Shown here: positions 16,100 to 25,262 of the stretch, piece after piece | How the letters are laid out: every line of letters starts with the position of its first letter | Numbering within the stretch: position 1 is the first letter of the stretch | Assembly: GCA_018053185.1 (NCBI GenBank) | Contig: JAGPLX010000004.1 | Span: 17,967 to 81,966 of the forward strand | DNA length: 64,000 bases | Direction of reading: 5' to 3' | From: Syntrophobacteraceae bacterium | GTDB lineage: Bacteria > Desulfobacterota > Syntrophobacteria > Syntrophobacterales > Syntrophobacteraceae | Position numbers and translations under genes: made by a program | The notes under the pieces: model-generated | Database searches by the model: none | The model's input: only the letters and a program-made list of their open reading frames with translations | What the model was told of the DNA's origin: nothing

Positions 16100-16321
16100 A
16101 TGGACTTGGGCAGAATGGCGATCGTTGTCTTACTTACCGCATCGATGATGGGATGCGCGGGAATGAGTCCCAGAGAACAGCGGATCCTCAGCGGCGGCGC
16201 GATCGGAAGCGCGGCGGGAGTGGGGACGGCCGCCATCGTGGGGGCACCGCTGATCGTCGGGGGTGCTGTGGGAGCCGCCGCAGGGGCCGTTGGCGGGGCA
16301 ATCTATGACGAGATCAAGTAA
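16100..16321 (+). CDS. Small glycine-zipper lipoprotein
   Basis: 73 aa. A short signal peptide ends in the lipobox MMGCAG (Cys at about residue 19). The rest is a long Gly/Ala-rich region with repeated G-x3-G spacing (GGAIGSAAGVGTAAIVGAP, GGAVGAAAGAVGGAIYDE), a glycine-zipper pattern like that of small outer-membrane or OmpA-associated lipoproteins. AAAAGGAGCAGGG provides a good ribosome binding site. The function is unknown; such proteins insert in or associate with the membrane. Convergent with the cyclase gene. Confidence 0.72.
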   Translation: MDLGRMAIVVLLTASMMGCAGMSPREQRILSGGAIGSAAGVGTAAIVGAPLIVGGAVGAAAGAVGGAIYDEIK

Positions 16322-16400
16322 AGGGGATAGAGAAAGAGTTGAAGCGGAAGGCCGGTGCCGCTTGACAGACTCACCAATTCATCGACTCACTGACTCTCAT

Positions 16401-17393
16401 TTACAAAACCCGATAGACCATGACCGGTTTCTGGATGTTCTTGAGCTGGTGCCGGCCCATGGGTTGGAAAGAAAATGTCTGCCCGACCCTCTTGAAGGTT
16501 TCGTGGCCTGTGAGAATGGTGCCGTCGGAGGCAAGGGCGCTGATTCTAGCGGCTTTGTTGGTCACAGGACCTGAGGCTGTGAAGGTCCAACGGGTTCCTG
16601 AAATCCCTTCGAGGCGGGTAGACCCCACCGAGGCAGTCCCCGAGTTGATACCCATGTTGACAACGACCGGGGCATAGAGACCTCGGTGAGCTTCATTGAT
16701 GAGTTTCGCTTGGTCCCGAATTCCGATGGCGGCTCGGACGGCATTGGCGGCATGGTTCCGCCCTTCGGGATCCCGAAAGAGGATCATCAGGCCGTCTCCC
16801 GCAGTTTCGGTAATGTCACCCTCGTTGACGAAAATTACGTCGAGAAAGCTCGAGAAGTAGGTCTGGATGAGATAAGTCACCTGCTCGTGATTGATTTGTT
16901 CGCTGAGCCTGGTGTACCCGGCAATGTCCAGAAAGAGCACGGTGATATCCTCGTCCCGCTTCTCGAGGTCCGGATTTTCAGGGTTTTTCTCGATAAGATT
17001 CTTGACGGAGGACGGGACGAACTTCGAGAGTTGATCACGGATGCTCTCCAACAGGCGCACTTTCTTCAGGGTGGCCTCGATCTGCTTGTTCTTGACGGCG
17101 AGTTCATCGATCATCTGTTCGAGATGGAATTCGCGTGCCTCCACCTGAACAAGCATCATGCCGAAGGACTCAGCCAGATTCCGAATCAGAGGCGGGTACC
17201 GGTCCTGCCGGGTCAACTCCATCAGTTGATCTGCATGATCGTATTTTCCCCTGGCTACCTTATGGGCAAGGTCCATGAGCAATTGGATCAGTTTGGTGAG
17301 TTCTGTGCTCTCCACGTCTGTACCCCGCAGGGTAAAAAAAGAAGGAAAAAACGACGCTTCAGCATTATGCACCGTCGGATGCGAAGATGGCAA
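16401..17393 (-). CDS. Class III adenylate/guanylate cyclase
   Basis: 330 aa. The N-terminal 130 residues are helical or coiled-coil (AVKNKQIEATLKKVRLLE); the cyclase homology domain follows. The metal aspartates are present in FLDIAGYTRLSE and AGDG. The transition-state Asn and Arg are in NKAAR. The base-specifying position before GD is Glu (ETAGD), as in guanylate cyclases. Its partner position is Thr (TASG), where adenylate cyclases have Asp or Thr and guanylate cyclases have Cys. The product, cAMP or cGMP, is therefore undecided. The start is a TTG at 17393, supported by GGAGGA at 17401-17406; a GTG at 17315 is the alternative. No membrane segment is seen. Confidence 0.85.
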   Translation of the reverse strand: MPSSHPTVHNAEASFFPSFFTLRGTDVESTELTKLIQLLMDLAHKVARGKYDHADQLMELTRQDRYPPLIRNLAESFGMMLVQVEAREFHLEQMIDELAVKNKQIEATLKKVRLLESIRDQLSKFVPSSVKNLIEKNPENPDLEKRDEDITVLFLDIAGYTRLSEQINHEQVTYLIQTYFSSFLDVIFVNEGDITETAGDGLMILFRDPEGRNHAANAVRAAIGIRDQAKLINEAHRGLYAPVVVNMGINSGTASVGSTRLEGISGTRWTFTASGPVTNKAARISALASDGTILTGHETFKRVGQTFSFQPMGRHQLKNIQKPVMVYRVL

Positions 17394-17954
17394 TCATCGG
17401 TCCTCCGTGTGAACCCTGCCGCTCTCCACAGCCCCCTCCCCTCGATGTTGAAGAAGAAGCGGGGTCCTTTTCCCGGCTTCTTTGACCGTCTTCGGAACCA
17501 GCTTGAGAGATAGAGCGGCATTCATTGCCCCTCCGGCGAGGAAAGGCCCCCTTGGGGAGGCGCGGGAGGGATGTTGCCGTATGAGGTCGGACTGGGGTTT
17601 TGGCTCGAGTGCCGCGGAGGTCGAAGCGACATGTTGAGGCGCCCTCCCCGGAGAAGCCTCCGGGGCACTCCCGTATTGTGCGGATCCGGCAGGCCATGGC
17701 GGGACAGGGGATTTTGCCCCTCCATCGTACCCGCCGGGCAGGGGCGGAGTGCCCAGGGCCTGACACGCTGACTCCCTGGAAAGCATGAGCATCCCCGTCT
17801 CTGGGGATTCGTGGAAAAAGAAAGCCCCACCCTGCCGGAGGGGGTAAGCAAACCAAGGCTTTCGAAGGGTTGGGAGGAAAAGACACCTTCTCAACCCTGG
17901 CTCAAGGCTGATCGGCAGTTGTTGAATAAATTCCAAGAGGGCCGAAATTGATTT
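17394..17954. other. 560-bp gap without a supported gene
   Basis: The minus strand has an open frame of 180 codons (17394-17936), but its translation is rich in Pro, Arg and Ser with no recognisable motif. A small hairpin (AGGGG 17706-17710 / CCCCT 17717-17721) is present. GGAGGA at 17401-17406 belongs to the cyclase start. Confidence 0.4.
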
Positions 17955-19031
17955 TCAAATCTTCATCCGGTAGGTCCATCCGAAGGGATCTTCCCGCTCT
18001 CCGTATTGAATCCCCACGATTTCATCATAGAGCTTCTGAGACCATTCGCCCACGCCCCCGTCGGCCACACGCAGGTGCTGATCCCGGTACGAAACCTGTC
18101 CCACGGGGGAGATGACCGCAGCGGTACCAGTCCCAAAAACCTCCTTCATATCCCCAGATCGTATGGTGTCCATCACCTCCTGGATGTCGATCGGCCGCTC
18201 GCTTACCTGGATTCCCCAGTGACGAGCCAGCTGAATCACCGAATCCCGGGTCACCCCAGCCAGGATGCTGCCGGAAAGAGGTGGGGTGATCAACTCGTCC
18301 TTAATTCGGAAAAAGATGTTCATGGTGCCCACTTCTTCCACAAACCTTCGTTCCACGGCATCCAGCCACAGGACTTGAGTAAAGCCCCTCTCTTTTGCCA
18401 GTTTGGCGGCAAAGAGGCTGGCGGCGTAATTGGCCATGGTCTTGGCTTCCCCCACCCCTCCCCGGACCGTTCGGAAGAGTTCGTCCGTCACAAAGATCTT
18501 CACCGGGTTAAAACCCTCGGCGTAGTATGCCGCCACGGGCCCGGTGATGATGTAGTACAGGTACTCCTTGGCCGGCCGGACTCCCAGCGCGGCTTCGGTG
18601 GCGATCATGGTGGGCCGGATATACAAAGAGGATCCCACGCTGTGGGGGATCCAATCCTTGTCCAGCTTCAACAGGGTTTCCAAGATTTCAAACTGTATTT
18701 CCGTTGGAATCTCCGGCATGCAAACCCTGAAAGCGGAACGGTTGAACCGTTCGAAGTTTTTTTGAGGGCGAAAGAGCCGAATTTCGCCATCCCGACATCG
18801 ATAGGCCTTCAGTCCCTCAAAAATCCCCTGACCGTAATGAAGCACCATGGCGGCAGGATCCATTTGCAAGGGCTGGTATGGGACGATTCTGGCATTGTGC
18901 CACCCTGCACCCGATACGTAGTCCATCATGAACATGTGGTCGCTGAAGGTCTTTCCGAAAACGAGTTTGCTTTCGTCCGCCGGTTTCGCATTGCTTTTCG
19001 CGGGGTTTATGGGTTGGACCTTGATTTCCAT
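17955..19031 (-). CDS. ilvE: Branched-chain amino acid aminotransferase
   Basis: 358 aa, fold-type IV PLP enzyme of the long (eukaryote/Bacillus) BCAT class. It performs the last step of Val, Leu and Ile synthesis and the first of their breakdown. The PLP lysine is K197 in GGVGEAKTMANYAASL. The substrate and cofactor loops HYGQGIFEGLKAYR (about 65-78) and EVFGTGTAAVISPVG (near 320) are intact. The ATG at 19031 (GGAGGCG upstream) is preferred to 19058. It follows plsB on the minus strand after an 87-bp gap. It has no ilv neighbours. Confidence 0.95.
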   Translation of the reverse strand: MEIKVQPINPAKSNAKPADESKLVFGKTFSDHMFMMDYVSGAGWHNARIVPYQPLQMDPAAMVLHYGQGIFEGLKAYRCRDGEIRLFRPQKNFERFNRSAFRVCMPEIPTEIQFEILETLLKLDKDWIPHSVGSSLYIRPTMIATEAALGVRPAKEYLYYIITGPVAAYYAEGFNPVKIFVTDELFRTVRGGVGEAKTMANYAASLFAAKLAKERGFTQVLWLDAVERRFVEEVGTMNIFFRIKDELITPPLSGSILAGVTRDSVIQLARHWGIQVSERPIDIQEVMDTIRSGDMKEVFGTGTAAVISPVGQVSYRDQHLRVADGGVGEWSQKLYDEIVGIQYGEREDPFGWTYRMKI

Positions 19032-19117
19032 CTGACGCCTCCGTCCGCGGATTCGCACATTACCTGTGAAGAATGTTCATCATATCGAGCATTGAGTCTA
19101 TAGCACGATTCACCCTC

Positions 19118-21781
19118 TTATTGGAGAGTGAAATAGGGAGATCGAAGAAAGCGGCTGATCTGTCTACTGTATTCCTGGACCAGAGGACGATTTCCCGCCA
19201 CTGCATACCATTCCTGATCCCGATCCTTTCCCTTGGGGTCCATTTTCTTTTCAATGATGCCGTTTTCCAGAAAGTACTGGATGGCGTTGGCAAAAAGGAT
19301 TTTCGAGATGGATTCGGGCCTTTCGATGAGTTCCAATTTCAGGGCTTTCTGCCCGAGATTGAGGATCTTTTTCATGAAATCCTTTTCGCTGTATGGTTTC
19401 TTGTGCAGGTAGCGGAGAGACCGGAACACAATCCAGTAACCCTCGAAGTAGTTTCGGAGGAGTCCGTGAAAGGCATAAGCCGCCTTCAGTCCTTTGTGAC
19501 TCAAGAGGAAGGGGCGATCGTTCGGTTCCACCCGGTGGAGCAATCCCATCTTCTCGAAGGTGTCCAGGACTTTCCGAACCAGGTCTTCGTTGCTGACCTC
19601 GTTGTCGTATACAAATTCGTATTTAAAAAAGTTCTTCATGAAGGCCACATCTTCCAGCACCTGAGCCACACTGAAACGAAAGGTCTGCTGGGCCAGGATC
19701 GACGTGGAAACGCAGGCTGCCGGAAGCAGAAAGTGAATCACGTTGTTCTTGTAATATTCCAAGGCCAGGCGCTTGTTGTCCTCCATGGTGAAGACCTCTT
19801 CCTCGAGGTCGTCGTCCTCGTCTTTGAGCTTGCCGATCAGTTTGCTTCGCTCGAGATCATGGAGAGTCTCGTCGATGGTGACGTCATAGCTTCGGAAGGT
19901 GTTGGAAAACCGAACTTCCTGCTGGTTCAGATAATCATAAAAGGTTCGGCAGACCTCCTGGAACTCGGCTGTGGAAACCCCATGTCGGGCGGTGGTCATA
20001 AAGGCCGAGGCGGCCAACGCATGGGGGGTCACCAGGGATGCCTGATTGATGCTGTTGATGATGCGGTAGGCAAAGTCCCGGTACATGGCGTGCCGCTCCC
20101 TGGGCTTCAATTCCTCCCGGTTTCCCCGGTAACGGGCAAGATACCGCTGGAGGGAGATGGGTTCGGCGAACTGGACATAGACCCGTCCGTAGCGCCTTTT
20201 CAGGAATCGTCTTGCCCGGACCAGTTGCCCCAGATTTTCCTCGACCTTGGTTCCGCCCGTGATTTCATTCAGGTAGGCTTCCTGTTCCGGAATGTGATCA
20301 TAGGAGATGGAAGTGGGCACGAACACCAGGTCCTGGCAGAATCCCTCCTCGACGGCCTGAATGAGGATGGCAAGGAGTCCCAGTTTGGGCAGAACCATTT
20401 TCCCCGTTCTGCTCCTTCCCCCCTCGATGAAAAATTCGATGTTGTGTCCGTGCTGCACCATGGTCTTCACATAAATAGAGAAGACCTCGGTATAAAACTT
20501 GAGGCCCTTGAAGCTCCTGCGGATGAAAAAGGCGCCCCCCCTCCGAAACAGGGGGCCGATGGGCCAAAAGGCCAGGTTTTTGCCAGCCGCCACGATGGGT
20601 AGGGAGAGATTGTTGTGGAAGAGTACGTGGGAGAGGATCAGGTAGTCCATGTGACTCTTGTGAGTGGGGATATACACCAGCGTGTTGTTGCGGGCGGCCT
20701 TCTTGACCTTGTGAAGGCTCTCCATGTCCACGTGGATGCCGTCGAAAAGGTTGTTCCACATCCAGCTTAGGACCTTTTCACCCAGTTGAAACAAGGTGAA
20801 GTTGAAACCGGCGGCGATTTCCTCCAGGTACTGGTCCGCTTCCATGCGGACTTTCCAGATTTCCTGTTTGCTGGACCTGGCCCTCCGCTGCATGAAGGTC
20901 TCGAGCCGGGGATGGTGGAGAATGATTTCCTTGAGCTCGATCTTGCTCTTGAGCAAGGGGCCCACGATGGCGCGCTTGATGGTGTCGGTCGAATCGATCA
21001 GGTTTCTGCGCAGTTGAAAGATCTGTTTGCGGCGTTCCCCAAGGTTCTCGGAAAGCTCGGGCAGCACCTCCTGGAGATTCAGGGGTTCCCCGGCTTCCAA
21101 CACGGCGTTGGGGTAACTCCGGAAGAAGGAGACCAGTTTTCGGAACACACCCTGGTTTTCCCTTTGTCCGAGGAAGATCTCGAGGAGTCCTCTGCGTTGT
21201 CGTCCAGGGTCCCTCGAGTATAGGAGTACCAGTGGAACGACGAACACGGGTCGAGCCGTCTGTTTCTGGATTTCCACGAGGTGTTCCAGCGGATCGTTTC
21301 CCACCAGAACGGTACGCTGATAGTAGCCGCGTTTTCCCACGAGGAAAAAAACCCCCGACGCTCCCTTTTCCACTTTTTCGCGGTAATACCCGCCGTCGTA
21401 TGGATTGGGCAGGCGGCCGTACCGGCAGTAGTGGTAAAGATGGTAGGCAAAGATTTTCAAAGCATACCACCGACGCTGCCAGGCATAGGGATGCAGATCG
21501 AAAATGAATTCCGGTGAGGGAAGTCCCAGTTGATAAAGGCGCAGGCTGATAAAGACAAAATCCAGCTGGGATCGATACTTGATTGCGTAAACGATCGTCC
21601 CTTTCCTGCTCAGGTCATCGAGCAAACGCTGCTGATCTTCAGGCATGAAGGTCTTGGAAATGAGCTTTTCAAGCCAGCTTTGAAACAAGAACGACGGCTT
21701 ATGGTCCACAGCATATCCGAAGGGATCCTGCTGGATGGAAAGAGGTTTCTCACCCCTCATTTTCTGCCACCATTGAAACAT
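19118..21781 (-). CDS. plsB: Glycerol-3-phosphate 1-acyltransferase, PlsB-type
   Basis: 887 aa, slightly longer than E. coli PlsB (about 807). It makes lysophosphatidate from acyl donor and glycerol-3-phosphate at the inner membrane. The four acyltransferase blocks are visible: HKSHMDY (HX4D catalytic), GGAFFIRR, FFIEGGRSRTGK and a VFVPTSISYD segment. The N-terminal 300 residues carry another acyltransferase-like scaffold, and the C-terminal region of about 330 residues is helical, as in the family. The intact HX4D and GGRSR-type motif argue for activity. It is a single large gene with a 214-bp gap before recN. Confidence 0.93.
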   Translation of the reverse strand: MFQWWQKMRGEKPLSIQQDPFGYAVDHKPSFLFQSWLEKLISKTFMPEDQQRLLDDLSRKGTIVYAIKYRSQLDFVFISLRLYQLGLPSPEFIFDLHPYAWQRRWYALKIFAYHLYHYCRYGRLPNPYDGGYYREKVEKGASGVFFLVGKRGYYQRTVLVGNDPLEHLVEIQKQTARPVFVVPLVLLYSRDPGRQRRGLLEIFLGQRENQGVFRKLVSFFRSYPNAVLEAGEPLNLQEVLPELSENLGERRKQIFQLRRNLIDSTDTIKRAIVGPLLKSKIELKEIILHHPRLETFMQRRARSSKQEIWKVRMEADQYLEEIAAGFNFTLFQLGEKVLSWMWNNLFDGIHVDMESLHKVKKAARNNTLVYIPTHKSHMDYLILSHVLFHNNLSLPIVAAGKNLAFWPIGPLFRRGGAFFIRRSFKGLKFYTEVFSIYVKTMVQHGHNIEFFIEGGRSRTGKMVLPKLGLLAILIQAVEEGFCQDLVFVPTSISYDHIPEQEAYLNEITGGTKVEENLGQLVRARRFLKRRYGRVYVQFAEPISLQRYLARYRGNREELKPRERHAMYRDFAYRIINSINQASLVTPHALAASAFMTTARHGVSTAEFQEVCRTFYDYLNQQEVRFSNTFRSYDVTIDETLHDLERSKLIGKLKDEDDDLEEEVFTMEDNKRLALEYYKNNVIHFLLPAACVSTSILAQQTFRFSVAQVLEDVAFMKNFFKYEFVYDNEVSNEDLVRKVLDTFEKMGLLHRVEPNDRPFLLSHKGLKAAYAFHGLLRNYFEGYWIVFRSLRYLHKKPYSEKDFMKKILNLGQKALKLELIERPESISKILFANAIQYFLENGIIEKKMDPKGKDRDQEWYAVAGNRPLVQEYSRQISRFLRSPYFTLQ

Positions 21782-21995
21782 GGGCTCTCACCTTCCCTTT
21801 GTTTCGGTCCTATTTCGAGGAACGGCTTGGGCTGAGGAAGCATAAGCTATCAAAAAAGCGGGGGGAAACCAAACCATTTGTGAGGAAGGTCCCAGGGGGA
21901 AGCGGGGGGTCGGAGGTCCGGCAAAAAGGGTTGATTGTCGGAATAGACTCCTCCATAGTGGCCTCGTCTCGACCAGGCCAACGGGAGGAGGATCC

Positions 21996-23678
21996 GTGCT
22001 TACGGAACTGATGGTCCATAATCTTGCCGTCATTCGGAATCTCGAGCTGTCCTTTCTTGACGGACTGAACATCCTGTCCGGCGAAACCGGGGCGGGAAAA
22101 TCCATCCTGGTGGGTGCCATGAACCTGATTCTCGGTGGACGGGCTTCCCAGGAGATGATCCGCACAGGGGCTACGGAAGCTACCGTCGAGGGTCTGTTTT
22201 CCCTTTCGGATTCTTTCCCGTGGAGGGAAAAGCTGGCCGCCCTGGGATTGCCCCCTTCGGACCGGGTGATCATTCGACGGAGCATCCACCGAAGTGGTCG
22301 AAACCGGGTTTTCGTCAATGAGCAGCTGGTGAGTGTCCAGCAACTCCAGCATCTGGCCCGTGGACTGGCTTCCATTTCCGGTCAGCATGAACACCAGCTT
22401 CTCCTGGACCCGGAAGTACACCTCAGTCTCCTGGATCAGTACGGCGGTCTCGATGCCCTCGTTGCTGAAGTCGGTGCTCTCTACGCCGAGTGGGCTCGGC
22501 TTCGGGATGAGCTCGGCCGGCTGCGCCGGACCAGGGAAGAACGGGCGGTGCAGGCCGACTTCATGAGGTTTCAGCTCCAGGAACTTCAGTCGGCAAAGCT
22601 TCAGCCGGGGGAAGACCGTCATTTGGAGCAGGAAAGGAACCTCCTGAAGCACGCCGCATCCCTTTCCCAGGCGGCCAAATCCGCCCATGAAACCCTTTAT
22701 TCCGGGCGAGGGGCCGTGGTCGAGCAGCTTGCTTCTATCGAGAAACACCTTGATACCCTGGTCCAAATCGATCCCGGACAGGCACCCCTCAAGGACCAGC
22801 TGGCCCAGGCCCGCATCCATGCGGAAGAACTGGCCCACGCTCTTCACAAGTATGCTCGGCAGATTACCTTCGACCCTCAAAGGCTTTCGGCGGTCGAGGA
22901 ACGGTCGGCTCTACTCCAGCGGCTGGGCAAAAAGTACGGGAGCACCGTCGAGGCCATGCTCGAGCGAATGGAGGATCTTCGCGGGAAACTGAACGAGGTC
23001 GAGGATGCCGGCATGCAGGAGGAGGAATCGGAGAAGGCCCTCGAGGAGGTTCGTTGCCGGTATTTCGAGAAGGCAGCGGAACTGTCGGGCCTAAGACGGG
23101 AGGCGGCGAACCGCCTGGCCGCCGAAGTAGTGGAAATCCTGGCCCGGTTGGACATGTCGTCGGTGAGGTTCCAGGCGCTTTTTTCTCCGGAGGGGGTTCC
23201 GGAGACTCCCCAAGACATCTGGTTTTCGCCCCGTGGGATGGACCGGGTGGAGTTTCTTCTGTCCGCCAACATCGGTGAGGAGCTGAAGCCCCTCGCGAAA
23301 GTGGCTTCCGGGGGGGAACTGTCTCGAATCCTTTTGGCCTTGAAAAGCCTGTTCAGCCGAAAAGGGGAGGCAGAGACCCTCGTTTTTGACGAAGTGGATG
23401 CCGGCATCGGAGGCCGCACGGCGGAACTGGTGGGGTTGCAGCTCCAGCGTCTCGCTCAAAATCAGCAAGTGATCTGCATCACCCATCTTCCCCAGATCGC
23501 CTGTTACGGGGAGGGGCACTTCAAGGTCACCAAGAATACCCAGGGCCGGGAGACCGTGACCACCATCCGTCGGCTCGATCGGGAAGAACGTATCGAGGAA
23601 CTGGCCCGCATGCTGGGGGGGGTTCACATCTCGGACAAGGCCCGGGCCCACGCGGCGGAAATGCTCAAATCCCCATGA
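21996..23678 (+). CDS. recN: DNA repair protein RecN
   Basis: 560 aa, an SMC-like ATPase of double-strand break repair. Walker A GETGAGKS lies at 29-36, after MLTELMVHNLAVIRNLEL. A long coiled coil (about 160-370) separates it from the ABC signature SGGELSRILLALK and Walker B (TLVFDEVDAGIGG). A late QVICITHLPQIA gives the switch His. The start is a GTG, supported by GGGAGGAGG at 21984-21992. The last 14 bp overlap the 3' end of the convergent ATP-grasp gene. No SOS (LexA) box was recognised upstream. Confidence 0.96.
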   Translation: MLTELMVHNLAVIRNLELSFLDGLNILSGETGAGKSILVGAMNLILGGRASQEMIRTGATEATVEGLFSLSDSFPWREKLAALGLPPSDRVIIRRSIHRSGRNRVFVNEQLVSVQQLQHLARGLASISGQHEHQLLLDPEVHLSLLDQYGGLDALVAEVGALYAEWARLRDELGRLRRTREERAVQADFMRFQLQELQSAKLQPGEDRHLEQERNLLKHAASLSQAAKSAHETLYSGRGAVVEQLASIEKHLDTLVQIDPGQAPLKDQLAQARIHAEELAHALHKYARQITFDPQRLSAVEERSALLQRLGKKYGSTVEAMLERMEDLRGKLNEVEDAGMQEEESEKALEEVRCRYFEKAAELSGLRREAANRLAAEVVEILARLDMSSVRFQALFSPEGVPETPQDIWFSPRGMDRVEFLLSANIGEELKPLAKVASGGELSRILLALKSLFSRKGEAETLVFDEVDAGIGGRTAELVGLQLQRLAQNQQVICITHLPQIACYGEGHFKVTKNTQGRETVTTIRRLDREERIEELARMLGGVHISDKARAHAAEMLKSP

Positions 23679-24453
23679 CCCGATCCCATAAAATCCGGGA
23701 AACGTCCAATCCCTTCCTGCGAAATCCCTCCAATCCGAACACCATGTTGGCCTCGATAACATAGGTCTTGCCGTTGCACTGGCAGAGGTCCAGGCCGACC
23801 TCTTCAAACCCGCATCGCAGGCAAACCTGCTCGGCAAAATCCAGGGCTTCGGGGGGAATGTCTTCATAGGAAATCCCTGCCCCCCTCGAGACATTGTGCC
23901 GGAACTCGCCCTCCCGGCCTATTCGCCAATAGGCATGGACCACCTTCCCCCCGATCACTACCGCTCGCAGGTCTTTGTCGATAGCCAGGTACTCCTGGAT
24001 ATACGCTGGGCGATGATCGTCGAGATATTCTTCCAGTTCCTCGATGTTCCGCACCATCCAGACTCCGAGTCCCTGGGACGACCCGACGGGATTTTTGGCG
24101 ACGAAGGGAAAAGAGAAGTCCTGCAGGATGTATTGGGTGGGGTTTCGGCCGTAGTAGAGGCGAGTTCGGGGATGGGGGACCTCGAGAAGCTGGAACAGGT
24201 TGGTCTGGTGAATCTTATTTCCCATGAATCGGTAATAGTTTCGGGGGAAAACTCTTCTGCCCAATGATTGGAAGACATCTTCGTAGAGGGGAGTTGGGTA
24301 GCAGACGAGGTCCGAACTCCGGATAGCCTGGCGCACCTCGGGGGTGTAATCTTCCCAGTTGGGTTTCACACCATGGCAGGGAATCGCGGTGCAGGAACGA
24401 AGGCGTTTTCCCAGGGCGAGACGCCGTGGCCGGGCCGTTAGATTCATTGACAT
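23665..24453 (-). CDS. RimK-like ATP-grasp ligase
   Basis: 262 aa. The ATP-grasp signature is present: KNPVGSSQGLGVW (phosphate loop), IQEYLAIDKDLRAVVIGG (grasp strands) and EEVGLDLCQ...YVIEANMVFGLEGF (metal-binding Glu and Asn). Members ligate amino acids to carboxylates (RimK, LysX) or make glutathione-like amides. The acceptor here is unknown. The start is ATG 24453 or 24447, with AAGGA upstream. It is divergent from a TetR regulator across a shared operator, so it is a likely target of that regulator. It is convergent with, and overlaps, recN. Confidence 0.8.
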   Translation of the reverse strand: MSMNLTARPRRLALGKRLRSCTAIPCHGVKPNWEDYTPEVRQAIRSSDLVCYPTPLYEDVFQSLGRRVFPRNYYRFMGNKIHQTNLFQLLEVPHPRTRLYYGRNPTQYILQDFSFPFVAKNPVGSSQGLGVWMVRNIEELEEYLDDHRPAYIQEYLAIDKDLRAVVIGGKVVHAYWRIGREGEFRHNVSRGAGISYEDIPPEALDFAEQVCLRCGFEEVGLDLCQCNGKTYVIEANMVFGLEGFRRKGLDVSRILWDRVMGI

Positions 24454-24474
24454 GGGTACGGATTTCCTTATAAT
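24447..24474 (+). promoter_or_regulatory. Consensus sigma-70 promoter for the TetR gene
   Basis: TTGACA (24447-24452), a 16-bp spacer, then TATAAT (24469-24474): both hexamers are perfect. The -35 overlaps the start region of the divergent ATP-grasp gene. The -10 abuts an operator dyad. Confidence 0.75.
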
Positions 24475-24489
24475 GACCAGGTGGTCATT
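24472..24489. promoter_or_regulatory. Palindromic TetR operator
   Basis: AATGACCA-GG-TGGTCATT is a perfect dyad of 8-bp arms with a 2-bp spacer. It begins inside the -10 box of the TetR promoter and covers the probable start of transcription. That placement predicts autorepression and control of the divergent gene. Confidence 0.75.
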
Positions 24490-24516
24490 TTTTCGAGGGC
24501 AAGAGAAAGGCTCCCC

Positions 24517-25164
24517 ATGAACCTCTCCAGGACCTTCAGCAAACTCGAGAACGACAAGCAGCAGCGCATTTTGGACACGGCCATCGAGGAATTCGCCCGC
24601 CACGGGTTCCGCCAGGCCAGTGTCAATCGCATGGTGCAAAGCCTGGGAATCGCCAAGGGTTCCATTTTCCAGTACTTCGGCAACAAGGAAGGCCTCTTTC
24701 AAGTCATCTTCAACTACGCCGTCGAGATGGTTCGACGTTCGCTCCGTCAGGTCAAGCAGGAAACGGCGGAGTCGGATTTTTTTGAGCGAATCCGCAAAAG
24801 CCTGCTGGCAGGGATTTTCTTTATCGAACGTCACCCGCGAATCTACCAGATCTATCTCAAAATGATCTTCCAGGAAGATTTTCCTCTACGAACGGCCTTT
24901 CTGCAACAGGTTCATTTGTTTTCGGCCGAATACCTGAAACCCGTGGTTGAACGGGGCCTGGATCGGGGGGAGTTGCGCCGGGATCTGGATGTGGACATGA
25001 CGGTATTCTTTCTGGATGCCCTCATGGACCGCTTCCTTCAAGCGTATTGCGTCTCTTTCTTGGATGCCGGGGCGGGTCTGTATCAGGCATCCCCAACCCA
25101 GTTGGAGAAAAAGGTCGATGAATTCATTCGGCTGCTTCAGCACGGGATCGGCAGGCATCGGTAG
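24517..25164 (+). CDS. TetR-family transcriptional regulator
   Basis: 215 aa. The N-terminal HTH (about 15-60: RILDTAIEEFARHGFRQASV...GSIFQYFGNKEGLF) is typical TetR/AcrR. The C-terminal ligand domain is all-helical with no recognisable effector clue. The ATG at 24517 is favoured over the GTG at 24481, which lies inside the operator; AAAGG is upstream. It is divergent from the ATP-grasp gene, with a perfect dyad between. It is followed on the same strand by the mqn cluster, whose first ATG is 98 bp away, so it could also affect menaquinone synthesis, which is inferred. Confidence 0.9.
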   Translation: MNLSRTFSKLENDKQQRILDTAIEEFARHGFRQASVNRMVQSLGIAKGSIFQYFGNKEGLFQVIFNYAVEMVRRSLRQVKQETAESDFFERIRKSLLAGIFFIERHPRIYQIYLKMIFQEDFPLRTAFLQQVHLFSAEYLKPVVERGLDRGELRRDLDVDMTVFFLDALMDRFLQAYCVSFLDAGAGLYQASPTQLEKKVDEFIRLLQHGIGRHR

Positions 25165-25262
25165 GTCGGGGAAAAGGATGGATGCAGGAACGCGGAGGGC
25201 TCTTTTTGATCGAGGAGACGGCCGGTTTGACGTTCATCCGGCGTCGGGAAGGACAGGATGGT

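Noticed and set aside
17394..17936. 180-codon minus-strand open frame
   Set aside because: The translation is Pro/Arg-rich and has no motif. GGAGGA at 17401-17406 belongs to the cyclase start.
19073..20602. 509-codon open frame on the plus strand opposite plsB
   Set aside because: It is antisense to the plsB C-terminal half, with no motif in the translation. PlsB has all its acyltransferase blocks.
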